64,000 bases of DNA from Chondrus crispus (taxonomy: Eukaryota; Rhodophyta; Florideophyceae; Gigartinales; Gigartinaceae): NCBI RefSeq assembly GCF_000350225.1, contig NW_005178869.1, positions 227,778 to 291,777 of the forward strand, read 5' to 3'. Every line of letters starts with the position of its first letter. Within the stretch, counting starts at the first letter, position 1. A program made the translations under genes and the position numbers. The notes beneath the pieces are model-generated. The model was not told where the DNA came from and did no database searches. It saw only the letters and a program-made list of their open reading frames with translations. Below, piece by piece: positions 9,508 through 18,674 of the stretch.

Positions 9508-10737
9508 CTATTTCGACTTGTTGCTTGCAGCTTTCAGCTTGCGACGTTTGCGACGCTTATTGGAGGCGCTAAGCGCTCTTGTGGCGGAAGCACGGACAAG
9601 ACAGACCTTTCGAATTTCACGAATTTCGAGCAGACTAACTCCATCACCAAGACATGGTTTCAAAGCTTGAAGAGAGAAGGGCATGGGGTACGGTTCCATA
9701 CAATCCAGTACTATATGATCCTTTGAAGATACGCACACCGTATGCAACTTGTTTGAAGTCCCCTCAAGCGTGACGACAGACACTCCCGACTCGACATCAA
9801 GAAGTCTGTCTATCGTTGAGACCGATCCGAAGGTATGCTTGAGAACTACTTCCTCTCGTTTGAGATGCTTGTTAGCATCCCTTAGACCACGAATACGTCG
9901 TGGGAGACTCCCCTGCTGCACGAACGACTTCGCATTCTCCTTGAAGTGCTCCCAATACGAATCGGCGAGCTGTCGCGCGCCGAGAACACACAACGAGTTG
10001 CAAACGGCAGCTGGGATGCATAGATCAGTTCGATCTTGATAGGGTGTAGCACCAAGGTTGTGGATATGGAAAGAAGACTCCAAAGAGCTCTCTGAGCGGG
10101 CACCGGTAGTGGACATTGCCAACCAGCGCCCTGGATACTTCTGGCACCACTCATCAATGAGAAGATAAGCTGACACGCGGTCTCTGCCGTTCGTGTAGAA
10201 CTTGTCGTTCTAGATCTGGTGGCCAGAAGATTTGTTCCCACCACAGACTTGTAGGGTATACGGCAGAATGGGGTGCTTCGACTTATCGCATACGTCGATG
10301 GCGACGTACTTATTTGCGAGTCTATCGTAGCAGATAGACTCAATATTCCAAGCATCATCCTCCACGTGATCATAAGCACGCTTATCGTCAATCGATTCAG
10401 TCAGGCCGACTCGGAAAAACTCATCTACCGAGACCCCGTGCTTTCCTCGCGCACTTCAGTGGATGACAACATGTCGACCGAAAAGGCGGAGCATTTCCGT
10501 CAAATCCAAGTCATACCTTGTCAGATTCGGTCCGACCCAAACATGGTACGGAAAACGAGGCGAAGCTTGTTCATTCTTCGACACCCTCATTACGTCCGTT
10601 CTTTGCGACAATAGCCACATTATCCTCTCACGAGCGTTGTGCTCTTCAACGGGTACTCTCGCCGCCTTCGACGCGATATGTTTACGGGGCGCCTTGCCGC
10701 GAGTACTGCGGCGCGCTGTCTGCTTGGTTTTCGCCAT
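9508..10737 (-). pseudogene. Antisense accessory gene: H3-tail mimic plus Cys/His peptidase-like region
   Basis: One minus-strand frame runs from an ATG at 10737 to a stop at 9508 (about 409 residues) with two internal stops, near 10456 and 10210. The product starts MAKTKQTARRSTRGKAPRKH and then IASKAAR. Aligned without gaps this matches the first 26 residues of mature histone H3 at all but five or six positions. There is no histone fold after it. Downstream, LCIPAAVCNSLCVLG and, about 100 residues later, LHTVCVSSKDHIVLDC resemble the Cys and His blocks of a papain-order cysteine peptidase; this is weak. The end is a Lys/Arg-rich tail. Antisense genes in this position are known in plant Ty3 elements such as maize Grande. 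Function unknown. Confidence 0.75.
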
Positions 10738-11122
10738 CCTCATCAGATCAGGTTTCTTGCAAGGGGCAGACTCGAGGATTAAAACCTCACCTGAGTACTG
10801 CCACACAAGCAATCAGCGATCTCTGAGACTGGAGGCAATTAGAACCTGACGCGGTGACAGGTTCTTCAAGAAAAAAACGCAGGAAAACCGAAGTTAGTTG
10901 TGTGAAAAGTAGAGAAGGTGGGTAGGTTAATGATAAAAGTGATAGCTTACAGTGATGATGAGCTGTACACGTGTATACGTGGAGTGATTGGGGGATTGGT
11001 GTCGATGGTGACACTAAATTGTGTCAATTGGATCGTCAAGGTCGAGCGCCGGTTCCCTGACCCAAGCCGAGCACCAGGAGCAAAGGAGCGGCCAGCGGTC
11101 AATATATATGTTGCCCCTGTCG

Positions 11123-11453
11123 TGTGGGGGAGATTTGGGGTACTGTACAGGGTACAGTACCCGGGAGTGGCCCCAGGGCCAAAGCCTTCAAAAGGTGATT
11201 TTATTGGTCTACGTGTACGCCAGGTGTACACGTGGACAATCTCCCTTTGAAGAGCGGCGGTCCTGGCAAGTGGAAGATGTTGGCGGCCCCTCTATAAGAG
11301 AAAGGGGCGCGCCGCGACACCCCGCGACAAAGAACAGAACACAACAACACCCCGGACTGACCCCCGCTCTTTCAATAAACTTCACGCTTCTGAAAAAACT
11401 TTTCTCTCTCCCCTACGCGTGCGGCCTTCCTCCCCCCGTTTTCGCCACCAACA
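11123..11453 (+). repeat. 3' LTR of the Ty3-order element
   Basis: It begins TGTGGGGGAG and ends CCACCAACA, then the target duplication CTCCA. It is collinear with the 5' LTR apart from scattered substitutions and small length changes. A purine tract (AGGAGCAAAGGAG) lies about 35 bases upstream rather than directly against the LTR, so the polypurine primer is not obvious. Confidence 0.93.
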
Positions 11454-11899
11454 CTCCACACTTAGCAAATCCTGATTACAAGAGCGTCAGCAACGACCTT
11501 GTATCACAGCAGGGGGCATCAATTTCGGCTCATACCCGAAGGTAGACCAGCGCTCACTGCCGCGGTAGTGTCATTACGCGTACGTGTACATGTGTATGCG
11601 TGTACACCTGCACCCGTAGGGACGGCGGAGGGTACTGCCCCTTAACCCTCAACCAATACATGGAATAGACCTCTTCCATGTATGCGAAATTTGGATGTAC
11701 CGACGTGGAATACTTGCAAGTGCGGAATTTCTGAACTGCAAAATGGAAGAAATCTCTTCCAGATGGAAAAACTCTTCCATGTATTGTGTAAGTAAGACTC
11801 ATTACACTACAGTGGCCAATTATCTTCATATACGTACATCGTCCCTCCTTCATCACCATTTATGTAGAACGCCCACGTTGCTCTTTCAAATTGGCTTGC
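11454..11899. other. No gene; start of a 26-bp direct repeat
   Basis: No coding signal is seen. Positions 11540-11565 carry a 26-bp sequence beginning AGGTAGACCAGCGCTCACTG that is repeated exactly at 14435-14460. GTGTAC-rich sequence follows at 11575-11615. Confidence 0.5.
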
Positions 11900-12115
11900 C
11901 ACTTTCAGGGCCATTCTACCTAGCCGTTTTTCTCCCCCGTTCGAGAAAGGCAGACGGCAGACGTTGGCTGTCCCCGTGCGGGACAGCTAAAGTCTACCCT
12001 TCTCGAACCAGAGTAATGTTTCCGTCGTCCTCTACCGTTCTGCACAGCTTCATTTCAGGCTGATCATTAGCTCCGTCATCCCCTACTTTCTTCCCTCCCC
12101 CTACATTTCTTCTCC
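11900..12115 (+). repeat. Direct repeat copy 1 with nested hairpin
   Basis: About 210 bp, beginning near GCCATTCTACCT, match 13153-13345 in the same orientation. The core contains TTCGAGAAAGGCAGACGG, a stem-loop with arms related to AGACTTTRGCTGTCC, and then the complementary arm ending CCCTTCTCGAA. It lies immediately upstream of the coiled-coil ORF. It may be an LTR-like end of a small element or a tandem duplication of a promoter. Confidence 0.7.
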
Positions 12116-12156
12116 TTTCACTCACACTTTACTTTTACCTTCTCTATGTATGGCAA

Positions 12157-13089
12157 ATGGCAGGCCCTTCCAAACATTCCGGGAAAGCCGGCACCGCGAT
12201 ACAAACTCGGGCTGGCAGGAAACGCTGGGAACTGGAGCCTACTTCGCCGACACTCAAGAACACCAACGGCGTTTCCGAAGCGGACACAGATTTGGAGAAC
12301 GCCCCTATCGCTGTACGGCTCCTGGAGCCCAGGCGGAACAAGAAGCTCAGGAAGGGTAGGCAGAATGTGCGAACCCCTGTTCTCAGTCCTCCCTCTACTC
12401 CCCCTTCACGATCTCAACGCACGGCTCAGAGTCCCCCTGCGCGTCCGCGTAGGATATCTCCAATTCGCAAGAGGAAGTTTGAAAACCAGCGACGCCTATT
12501 GGATCCCCTAAATCGCACCACGACTGACAACCTTCGTCCTAGACAAGTGTCAGCGGCACCTGATGTATCCGAGCTGAGAGCAAATGCCTCTGGTCGCTCT
12601 GGGGCGGCTGCTACAACAGTACACGGGTTGATAAGCTCCGAGCTTGTCAAACCGTGTACTGTTGTCGGAGCAGAGTCTACTCCGAAGACGAGGGCAGCAA
12701 CGAAGTCGGCCACCGGCCCTCGTCGTGGCTTCATCCTACGCCGCAATTCCCAAGTTGGTGAAGCGGGCGGTGTTGCCACTCTTCCAGACCCTCTACTACC
12801 GACCCCTTCTCAACCTTCTCCCCATGCAGAAGATGTACGTCACTCTACGCGAGATGCCTCACAGCCTCTTTTACCCCAGCCGGCTGTGACCTCGCGGAGA
12901 ATGGAGGATGCCGGGAAAGAAAATTCTGAACTTCGCGCCGAGATTGCCCAACTGAAGCAAAGGGTAAATGAATATAATCGGAGGGTCTCTGAAGCGGATC
13001 AGGACCGTGAATGCTTACAAATTCTTAACACAGCAACCGTATCTGACCTCAAAACTTCCAGAGCGGAGACCGTAACTCTCCGTATGTAA
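12157..13089 (+). CDS. Low-complexity protein with C-terminal coiled coil
   Basis: The 310-residue product starts MAGPSKHSGKAGTAIQTRAG. It is rich in Ser, Pro, Arg and Thr (predicted disordered), and its last 60 residues (KENSELRAEIAQLKQRVNEY and onward) look like a coiled coil. No catalytic domain is seen. After the TAA the frame remains open for about 45 codons into the downstream repeat. Flanking by ~200-bp direct repeats suggests a short LTR-like element with a gag-like product, but a host protein is equally possible. A 25-bp inverted repeat lies inside the gene. Confidence 0.45.
   Translation: MAGPSKHSGKAGTAIQTRAGRKRWELEPTSPTLKNTNGVSEADTDLENAPIAVRLLEPRRNKKLRKGRQNVRTPVLSPPSTPPSRSQRTAQSPPARPRRISPIRKRKFENQRRLLDPLNRTTTDNLRPRQVSAAPDVSELRANASGRSGAAATTVHGLISSELVKPCTVVGAESTPKTRAATKSATGPRRGFILRRNSQVGEAGGVATLPDPLLPTPSQPSPHAEDVRHSTRDASQPLLPQPAVTSRRMEDAGKENSELRAEIAQLKQRVNEYNRRVSEADQDRECLQILNTATVSDLKTSRAETVTLRM
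12612..12664. repeat. 25-bp-stem palindrome inside a reading frame
   Basis: The left arm CAACAGTACACGGGTTGATA continues AGCTC. After a three-base centre the right arm is its reverse complement with two mismatches. It lies in frame in the coiled-coil gene. Confidence 0.85.
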
Positions 13090-13152
13090 AATGAAAGTTT
13101 GAAAGCCTCCCGAGATATTAATATTGCTTCAAGAAGGGGTGCTCGAAGCACT

Positions 13153-13345
13153 AGCCATTCTACCTGGCCGTTTTCTCCCTCGTTCGAGAAAGGCAGACGG
13201 CAGACTTTGGCTGTCCCCGTGCCGGACAGCTAAAGTCTACCCTTCTCGAACCAAAGTAATGTTTCTGTCGTCCTCTATCGTTCTGCACAGCTTCATTTCA
13301 GGCTGATCATTAGCTCCGTCATCCCCTACTTTCTTCCCTCCCCTT
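13153..13345 (+). repeat. Direct repeat copy 2 with nested hairpin
   Basis: This is the second copy of the 11900-12115 repeat, roughly 93-95% identical by eye. The long hairpin (CAGACTTTGGCTGTCC against GGACAGCTAAAGTCT, with an outer TTCGAGAA/TTCTCGAA stem) is preserved in both copies. Confidence 0.7.
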
Positions 13346-13621
13346 CGCCATTTCTTTTCCTTCCTCTCCACGCCGTTCTTATTTCTCTGCCCTAATTCCC
13401 TCCCTTGTTCACCTGCACCTGCCATCCGTCCCGCCCGTGATCCGTCTTGATTTATGTGCATCGGGACTCCCCGACGCTCAATTCATATTGCTTTTGCTGC
13501 CTGTCCTGCCGTCCCTTCCCCGTTACATCGTGGTTACTGCGTGTCCCTCCTCATAGTGCTGGCCACCATCTCCCATACTTACTACGTTTGCATTCCAGAT
13601 CTTTCTCCATTGTGACGCCCT

Positions 13622-14107
13622 CTAGCTGGTCTCTACGTCTTTGGGGCGTAATAACCCTTCCCATTTATCGAAGGATCCACAGATTTTTCGGTTGCTAATG
13701 CGTTGACGTTGTGCGCACGGGTGCCTGTCTACGTTTTGGTCATGCAGACTTAAAAGAAGACGCATTTCTATTGCTTTCGAGAAAGAAAACGTGACCCCAA
13801 ACACATGTGAGTAGTTTAACATGTAATAAAAGAATTTCGATGGAATTACAGCACTTTCGAATAGATACAGACTGTCTACTTGCATCAATGGCTGTGATCG
13901 TACGATACGACACTCATGAGAAGTTTCTTGGCCAATAACTAGAACAATGCAAAAGCTCGTCGCACGAGAAGACACAATGGATAGGGCTTGGTAAGTTTCG
14001 TGTATAAACGGATGTGCACGGTCTCTGTTTCTGGTGTTTGGTAGCACCAGAGGCTCCAGTAATGCAAAACGCATCTTCTGGGCCTCTTCCACCGGAACCG
14101 CATACAT
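13622..14107 (-). CDS. Unrecognised ORF
   Basis: A 161-codon frame starts MYAVPVEEAQKMRFALLEPL. No motif, signal peptide or membrane segment is convincing, and no homologous second copy occurs in the window. It is listed because the frame is longer than its surroundings; it may be spurious. Confidence 0.2.
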   Translation of the reverse strand: MYAVPVEEAQKMRFALLEPLVLPNTRNRDRAHPFIHETYQALSIVSSRATSFCIVLVIGQETSHECRIVRSQPLMQVDSLYLFESAVIPSKFFYYMLNYSHVFGVTFSFSKAIEMRLLLSLHDQNVDRHPCAQRQRISNRKICGSFDKWEGLLRPKDVETS

Positions 14108-15088
14108 GGAATAGCTTATTTTCAGTTTCTTCCTAAAATATTGGACGTTTTGGACTCTGAAAGGCTGTTACGAGAGCTATCTTCAAGGAGCCATATCTTG
14201 AGTTGTAATCCTTACTTTTATGCCGCATCCATTTCAAGTGTTAGATTGCAGTCCGCTCTTCCGGTTACCGTGGTCGAAACACTCATCAGACGGCTAGGTT
14301 GGGTTGCGACCGGGCAGAGTGTCGTGATCATTTTGAAAATTTTGCTATTCCATGTTCTAAATCGAGGGTTAAGGGCAGAAGGGGGATAGAAAGATAAAGG
14401 GAGGGAGGGGGTAAGGGAAACATGACAACTTCACAGGTAGACCAGCGCTCACTGCCGCGGCTTTCTTCTCTCTGGTGTGGTGATACAGAGGCACATCGGA
14501 CACACGTGTGCATGACAGTGGCCTTTTGCCTCGCAAGAAAGTAAAACTGATATATGACCAATTACAGCCAATAGAAGGACTCGTACCAGCAAAAAGTATT
14601 TAACATTTGTTGGCCGAACCCGTGCCCAAGGTGCCCATTCCCAAAACTCGCCGCGTCACGCTGTCGTTTTCCGTTGTGACTTGCCAGCTGTGAGAGCCCT
14701 CAAAAGTTTTTAAAAAGAGAGGAGCGGATGCGGTCAATGCCTCGCTCCATTCCCGGACTGTTGCAGATTCTTGGTCAAGTCGTCGCCGTCTGTCTCGGGC
14801 GGCTGTTGCATCTCCAGCAGTAGCTCATAGATTGTCATTGTACTTCAATGTATATCGAGAGGATGCTGACATATCGTACAGTAAATATGTGCAGTAGATG
14901 CAGTAAACGGAATGGAGCAAAAGCCATCTGCTCTCAATGCATGTTCCTCTCTCCACGTAGCTGCGTGATGCAAACGTCGTTCAAAACTGTACTGTAGAGT
15001 GCAGTACCTGTACCTTGTTTTGCAAGACGGCCAGAGCTGATAGAGATGTTAGAACCACCTTGCAGTCTTATATTTTTATTGGAGAGGA
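14108..15088. other. No gene seen
   Basis: The stretch contains the second 26-bp repeat (14435-14460), an A-rich segment and a GTACTG-rich segment near 14990-15015. Nothing coding is supported. Confidence 0.5.
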
Positions 15089-15216
15089 CCTTCATATCTG
15101 GAAAATGCAGTTGGTCTAAAAGAAGAAAGTCGGGTCGGTACGTATGTAATGATTAAAATGTCAAAGAGTGAATTTTGAAAATGTGGCTGTAAAGAACGTT
15201 AGAATCCTTGACACAA

Positions 15217-16932
15217 TTAGTTGGTGAAGAAGGGGCTGTCCGGCATATCAGCGGGCGCGATGTTGGTGTTCCTGAGCAAGAGGGCCTTCATGGTGTCCTC
15301 TCCATTCAAGGCAGCTTGGAGCCTGGGGATACCGGCGAGAATGCGCGGGTCATACTGGAACGTGTTCTCATAGTAGAAGCGGTCACCATCCCGGAAACGG
15401 CCGAACTCCTCCTCCCAGATGGCGAGCATCGTCGCGCCCATGGAGCTGCCAGGGGCGTGGTCCTCGGCCATGAGTCCGATCCAGGCCTCGATGCTGTCGA
15501 CGTCACCGTAGACGCTCTGGAGCCTGCTCTGGACGTTGGGGTCACTGGAGATGTCCGAGAAGCCTTCGACGACGGCTTCGCTTCCGCTGCGGAAGCGACT
15601 GCGGATTTCGGTGTACAGCATGACGCCATTGTCGCGGCTGCGCTGCAGATTGAGGGCGATGAGGTCGAGGCCAATGACTTCTTCGACGTTGGTGAAGAGG
15701 AAGTTGCGAAGGGCGTCAACAACCATGAGATCGATCTTCTGGGCACCGGTGTTGAGGACACCGCGGAGGATCGGTTCAATCCCCTCGGCCATGATCGGGC
15801 CCACGCCGGCGAAGAAGGTCATGGTGAGGTCGAGCGGGGTCAAAGGAGTCAAGCCTGGTCCGAGGCGAGTGATCTCGTTGTTGACAAGTGTATGGCCGAC
15901 GCGGAAGGAGGCGGTGGTGAAGAGGATACTGGCGGTGGGGTCCGTGGTTGGGCTGAAGCCTGCGTAGGGGGGAAGGGTGCGTCCAGTGATGGCGGGGTAC
16001 CACTCGTCGAAGACGATCCTCTGGAACTGGGCGATGTTGACCTGGCGCGAGTTGTTGAAGATTTCCTCATCGTTCATTTCCGGGAAGGCGGCTTTGATCT
16101 CGCGGGCGATGTCGTTGTGCTCACGGAGGAAGACGGTGTGGATTGTGGTGAGGACGGGGTGCTCGTTGGAGCGGGCGTCACCGGCGACGAAGAAGTTAGC
16201 GGAGGGGGAGGGCTCGTTGGACAGGCCCAGGGTGTTGAGCGGGAGGAGATCGTTAGGGCTGGTCTTGAGCTCGCCGTCGACGAAGGAGCGCAGAGCGTCG
16301 GAGCGAGCCTTACTGGGCCCGTAGACGGAGTCCAGATCCATGGCGGAGGTGAGGATGTTGATGGCGCGCTCGACGCCCGGCTCGAGGCGGAGCTCCTCTC
16401 GCTCAGAGCGGAAGAACATGAGCTGGGAGCCGGAGATGTTAGCCATGATGGGGTCGTCGGCGGGGACATCGATGAAGGCGGGCTCAGCGATAGTGCCCTC
16501 GGCGCCGTTGTTGGTCGGGGTGGAGGCACAGGTGTGGTCAATGAGCTGCCCGAAGAAGGTGACGAGCTCGTTCAGGCCGCGCGGCTCACGGATGTCCATA
16601 GTCTGGGTGGTGAGGCCGTTGGAGATGAGCCTAGGGGATGGGAGCTCGCCAGAGAAGAGGAGCTCGGGCGGGCTCTCCAGAAAGTAGGAGAAGTGCGGCA
16701 GACCAGCGGAGCCCTGCGTGCGGCTGATCTCGGTGGCATTATTGGTGCAGGTGCCGTCGAAGGTGCGGAAGCGGGGATCACACTGGGCCATGCTACGAGT
16801 CTCGAAGACTGCGCTCTGGGGGCCGACGGCGTCAAAGGCCTCGCTGTCAGCTGGGCCGTTGCCACTGGTAGGCTGGGCCACGATGGAGCCCAGCAGGCAA
16901 ACAAGGGTAAAGGTGGCGATGGCTTTTTTCAT
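15217..16932 (-). CDS. Secreted animal-type haem peroxidase, intact copy
   Basis: The 571-residue enzyme has a signal peptide (MKKAIATFTLVCLLGSIVA, cleavage likely before QPTSG). It has the haem-peroxidase landmarks in order: DGTCTNN (59-65), the distal site FFGQLIDHT with Gln129, Asp132 and His133, the SAMDLDSVYG calcium-loop-like region (196-205), and GDARSNEHP with the catalytic Arg254. These are followed by FLREHNDIA (268-276), FRVGHTLV with proximal His347, and NLQRSRDNGV (428-437). All catalytic positions of the family are present. Expected reaction: hydrogen-peroxide-dependent one-electron or halide oxidation, outside the cell or in the wall. No C-terminal anchor is seen and there are no introns. 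Confidence 0.92.
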   Translation of the reverse strand: MKKAIATFTLVCLLGSIVAQPTSGNGPADSEAFDAVGPQSAVFETRSMAQCDPRFRTFDGTCTNNATEISRTQGSAGLPHFSYFLESPPELLFSGELPSPRLISNGLTTQTMDIREPRGLNELVTFFGQLIDHTCASTPTNNGAEGTIAEPAFIDVPADDPIMANISGSQLMFFRSEREELRLEPGVERAINILTSAMDLDSVYGPSKARSDALRSFVDGELKTSPNDLLPLNTLGLSNEPSPSANFFVAGDARSNEHPVLTTIHTVFLREHNDIAREIKAAFPEMNDEEIFNNSRQVNIAQFQRIVFDEWYPAITGRTLPPYAGFSPTTDPTASILFTTASFRVGHTLVNNEITRLGPGLTPLTPLDLTMTFFAGVGPIMAEGIEPILRGVLNTGAQKIDLMVVDALRNFLFTNVEEVIGLDLIALNLQRSRDNGVMLYTEIRSRFRSGSEAVVEGFSDISSDPNVQSRLQSVYGDVDSIEAWIGLMAEDHAPGSSMGATMLAIWEEEFGRFRDGDRFYYENTFQYDPRILAGIPRLQAALNGEDTMKALLLRNTNIAPADMPDSPFFTN

Positions 16933-17030
16933 GGTGAGTGAAATGTGGTTGAGAGAGATGAGGCTGCCGGGTTGAGGCTGGTGAGCTGATGTGGAGATGG
17001 AAGGATGGAAGGAGGCGGGCGGCGGGGGCG

Positions 17031-17040
17031 GCTTTTAAGT
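17031..17040 (-). promoter_or_regulatory. TATA-like box of peroxidase copy 1
   Basis: On the minus strand the sequence ACTTAAAAGC lies about 100 bases before the ATG, followed by a C/A-rich leader. The same arrangement is at 25835-25844 in the duplicated copy. Inferred from sequence only. Confidence 0.4.
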
Positions 17041-17888
17041 TGTGTGGAGGAAGGCCGGGAGATTCAGAAGTAGCTCGATTTTAACATTTCCCCGCTTGGA
17101 CATCCTCCGCACGCAGCCGGGGGACGGCTCAGCACGGCAACGCGGTTGAAGTTGCCAGCGGGAGGACAACGAAGCCGGGCCTCCCCGGCCGGCTTGGGAT
17201 TGTGCTTATGTGGCGGGGGTAAAGTCGACGTGTATTCCCACCGCTTCAAGTGGTTCGGGATGGAAATGTGTGTGAATAAATTGTGGCGGACAGCAAGGGT
17301 TGCAGCAAGACTTGTGCACGAAAAAGAGTCTGGTGGGCCTCCGTCGGTTGAGGAATTGTGAAAAGAGTTAGCGTTCCGCTTTCCGCATACGTGTGACGTA
17401 ACGACTTATACGTTACGGCGCGCGCGTGCCACAGGCCGTTTCCAAACGCCACACGAAGGTTCCAACGCGGACGACTCGTTCGACGCGCGCATGTGCGCGG
17501 TTCCCGGTCGATGATTGAGGAGAAATGATCACATCGAAGTGATGCCCATTCTGCGAGCTCTGCACTGCAGATGATAACGGTAGAGAGAGTCGACGAGAAG
17601 GCAACACGGGCCGTAGAGTTGTATTAAGAGGCTTTGGACAAGAATGATATCGTCGGCGCAATGTTCTTTCTCCGGTCCCTCTCGATAGACGGGGCCGACC
17701 GAGTCGCCACGAACGCAGAAAGGGTCGCGAGTTGTTCTACTGAAGGACCTGCGCGAATAATCACGTCGAGTCGATGGCCCTGTTTGTTGCCCTCCTGTTA
17801 AACGGGGCGGAGGAAGTCGAGGCGAACGTAATACGGGCTTTGGAACTGCAGGAGTGCGCGACGGAGAAAAGTGGTCACCCGACGTACA
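17041..17888. other. Conserved upstream region of the duplicated peroxidase block
   Basis: This GC-rich sequence is shared with 25850-26700. Short frames exist on both strands, but their translations are not conserved as a unit in the two copies. I see no gene. Confidence 0.5.
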
Positions 17889-18366
17889 TGCTAGTGTCTA
17901 TTGGACCATTGTCCTCATATGAGGACATTGTTCGACATATTTTATTCTTGACTTTCGCTTCCCCGACAAGAAAGAAAAATACAAATAAAGATACTCGCGC
18001 CATCGTACTTGACTTCTGACTTGGGACCAGAAAGGATTTTGTGAGAATTGCATGTTCTTCGTTGTCGTTTTTAGATATGTCTGGAAAAGAAGCCTTTTTA
18101 AACCACCGTAGAACCGCATGTAAAATAACTTCGAAACCAAAATCGCTAGTGTAAAATGGCACCTTGATACTCAATCTGCATTATATTCGTAAGGTTTTTG
18201 CGCATTCAAAGCCTGCTATCCCTGTGTTCTGCAAGATGCTACAGTATTGCCGAAAACAAGCTCGTTAAGAAAATAGTTTTCAAGGTTACTTTTTGAATGT
18301 TCCATTTAATTTCTATATTTTTGCAAAAAAAAGAGCTGTCCTCATATGAAGACATCGCCGTCCCAC
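17889..18366. other. A/T-rich flank of the DNA transposon
   Basis: No coding signal is seen. The motif CTCATATGA(A/G)GACAT occurs twice (near 17916 and 18341). The stretch ends at the ATAT target duplication. Confidence 0.5.
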
Positions 18367-18386
18367 ATATCCCTAGTATTCGATTC

Positions 18387-18611
18387 TATGGTTCCATATA
18401 TGGGACCAAACTTTTGGTGACCCATATCATCGCTTCTGTGCCTATTTAAGCTGCCATCTTCCAGAAAGTCATTGGTCCTGCTCCACTCCCCGCAATCGTG
18501 GGCAGCGAGTCGAGTGGAAGAGGTTGCAATTCCCCATTCCAATCTCATCTTTCATTGGGTTTCTTCACGTCTTCGTTCTGCCTTTTTGCTGTAGGATCCA
18601 TATATGGAACC
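18387..18611. promoter_or_regulatory. Left subterminal palindromes with CArG cores
   Basis: GGTTCCATATATGGGACC (18390-18407) and GGATCCATATATGGAACC (18594-18611) are near-perfect palindromes. Each centres on CCATATATGG, a perfect CC(A/T)6GG box. They are candidate transposase-binding or host-factor sites. Confidence 0.7.
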
Positions 18612-18674
18612 AACCAAAAAATTGAAATTTTTTATTTAATATCGGGCCACGTCGCATCTTGCGCACTACAATTG

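Larger units (their letters stand above)
4388..11453 (+). mobile_element. Full-length Ty3-order LTR retrotransposon with antisense accessory gene
   Basis: Two LTRs in direct orientation bound 7066 bp. The same five bases, CTCCA, flank the element on both sides (4383-4387 and 11454-11458), so the insertion is complete and unrearranged. The internal order is gag, protease, reverse transcriptase, RNase H, integrase, which defines the Ty3/gypsy order. An extra gene on the opposite strand lies between integrase and the 3' LTR. The LTRs differ at roughly a dozen positions by eye, and pol has several inactivating changes, so this copy is not recent and not autonomous. Confidence 0.93.
15089..17888. 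repeat. Segmental duplication block A (peroxidase copy 1)
   Basis: The gene, its upstream region to about 17888 and a short 3' flank (15089-15145) are repeated in direct orientation at 23738-26700. Identity in the coding part is very high (about three amino-acid changes over the first 520 residues). It is lower in the far upstream region, for example around 17393-17410. Confidence 0.9.

Noticed and set aside
10657..10737. Genuine histone H3 gene
   Set aside because: Similarity ends after about 26 residues, the histone fold is absent, and the frame continues as an unrelated protein inside an LTR element.
12426..12779. 117-codon minus-strand frame overlapping the coiled-coil ORF
   Set aside because: It depends on the palindrome at 12612 and mirrors the plus-strand composition, with no independent motif.
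15208..16941. 577-codon open frame opposite the peroxidase gene
   Set aside because: Its translation is a Glu/Gly/Val-rich shadow produced by biased third positions of the real gene. All conserved motifs lie on the minus strand.
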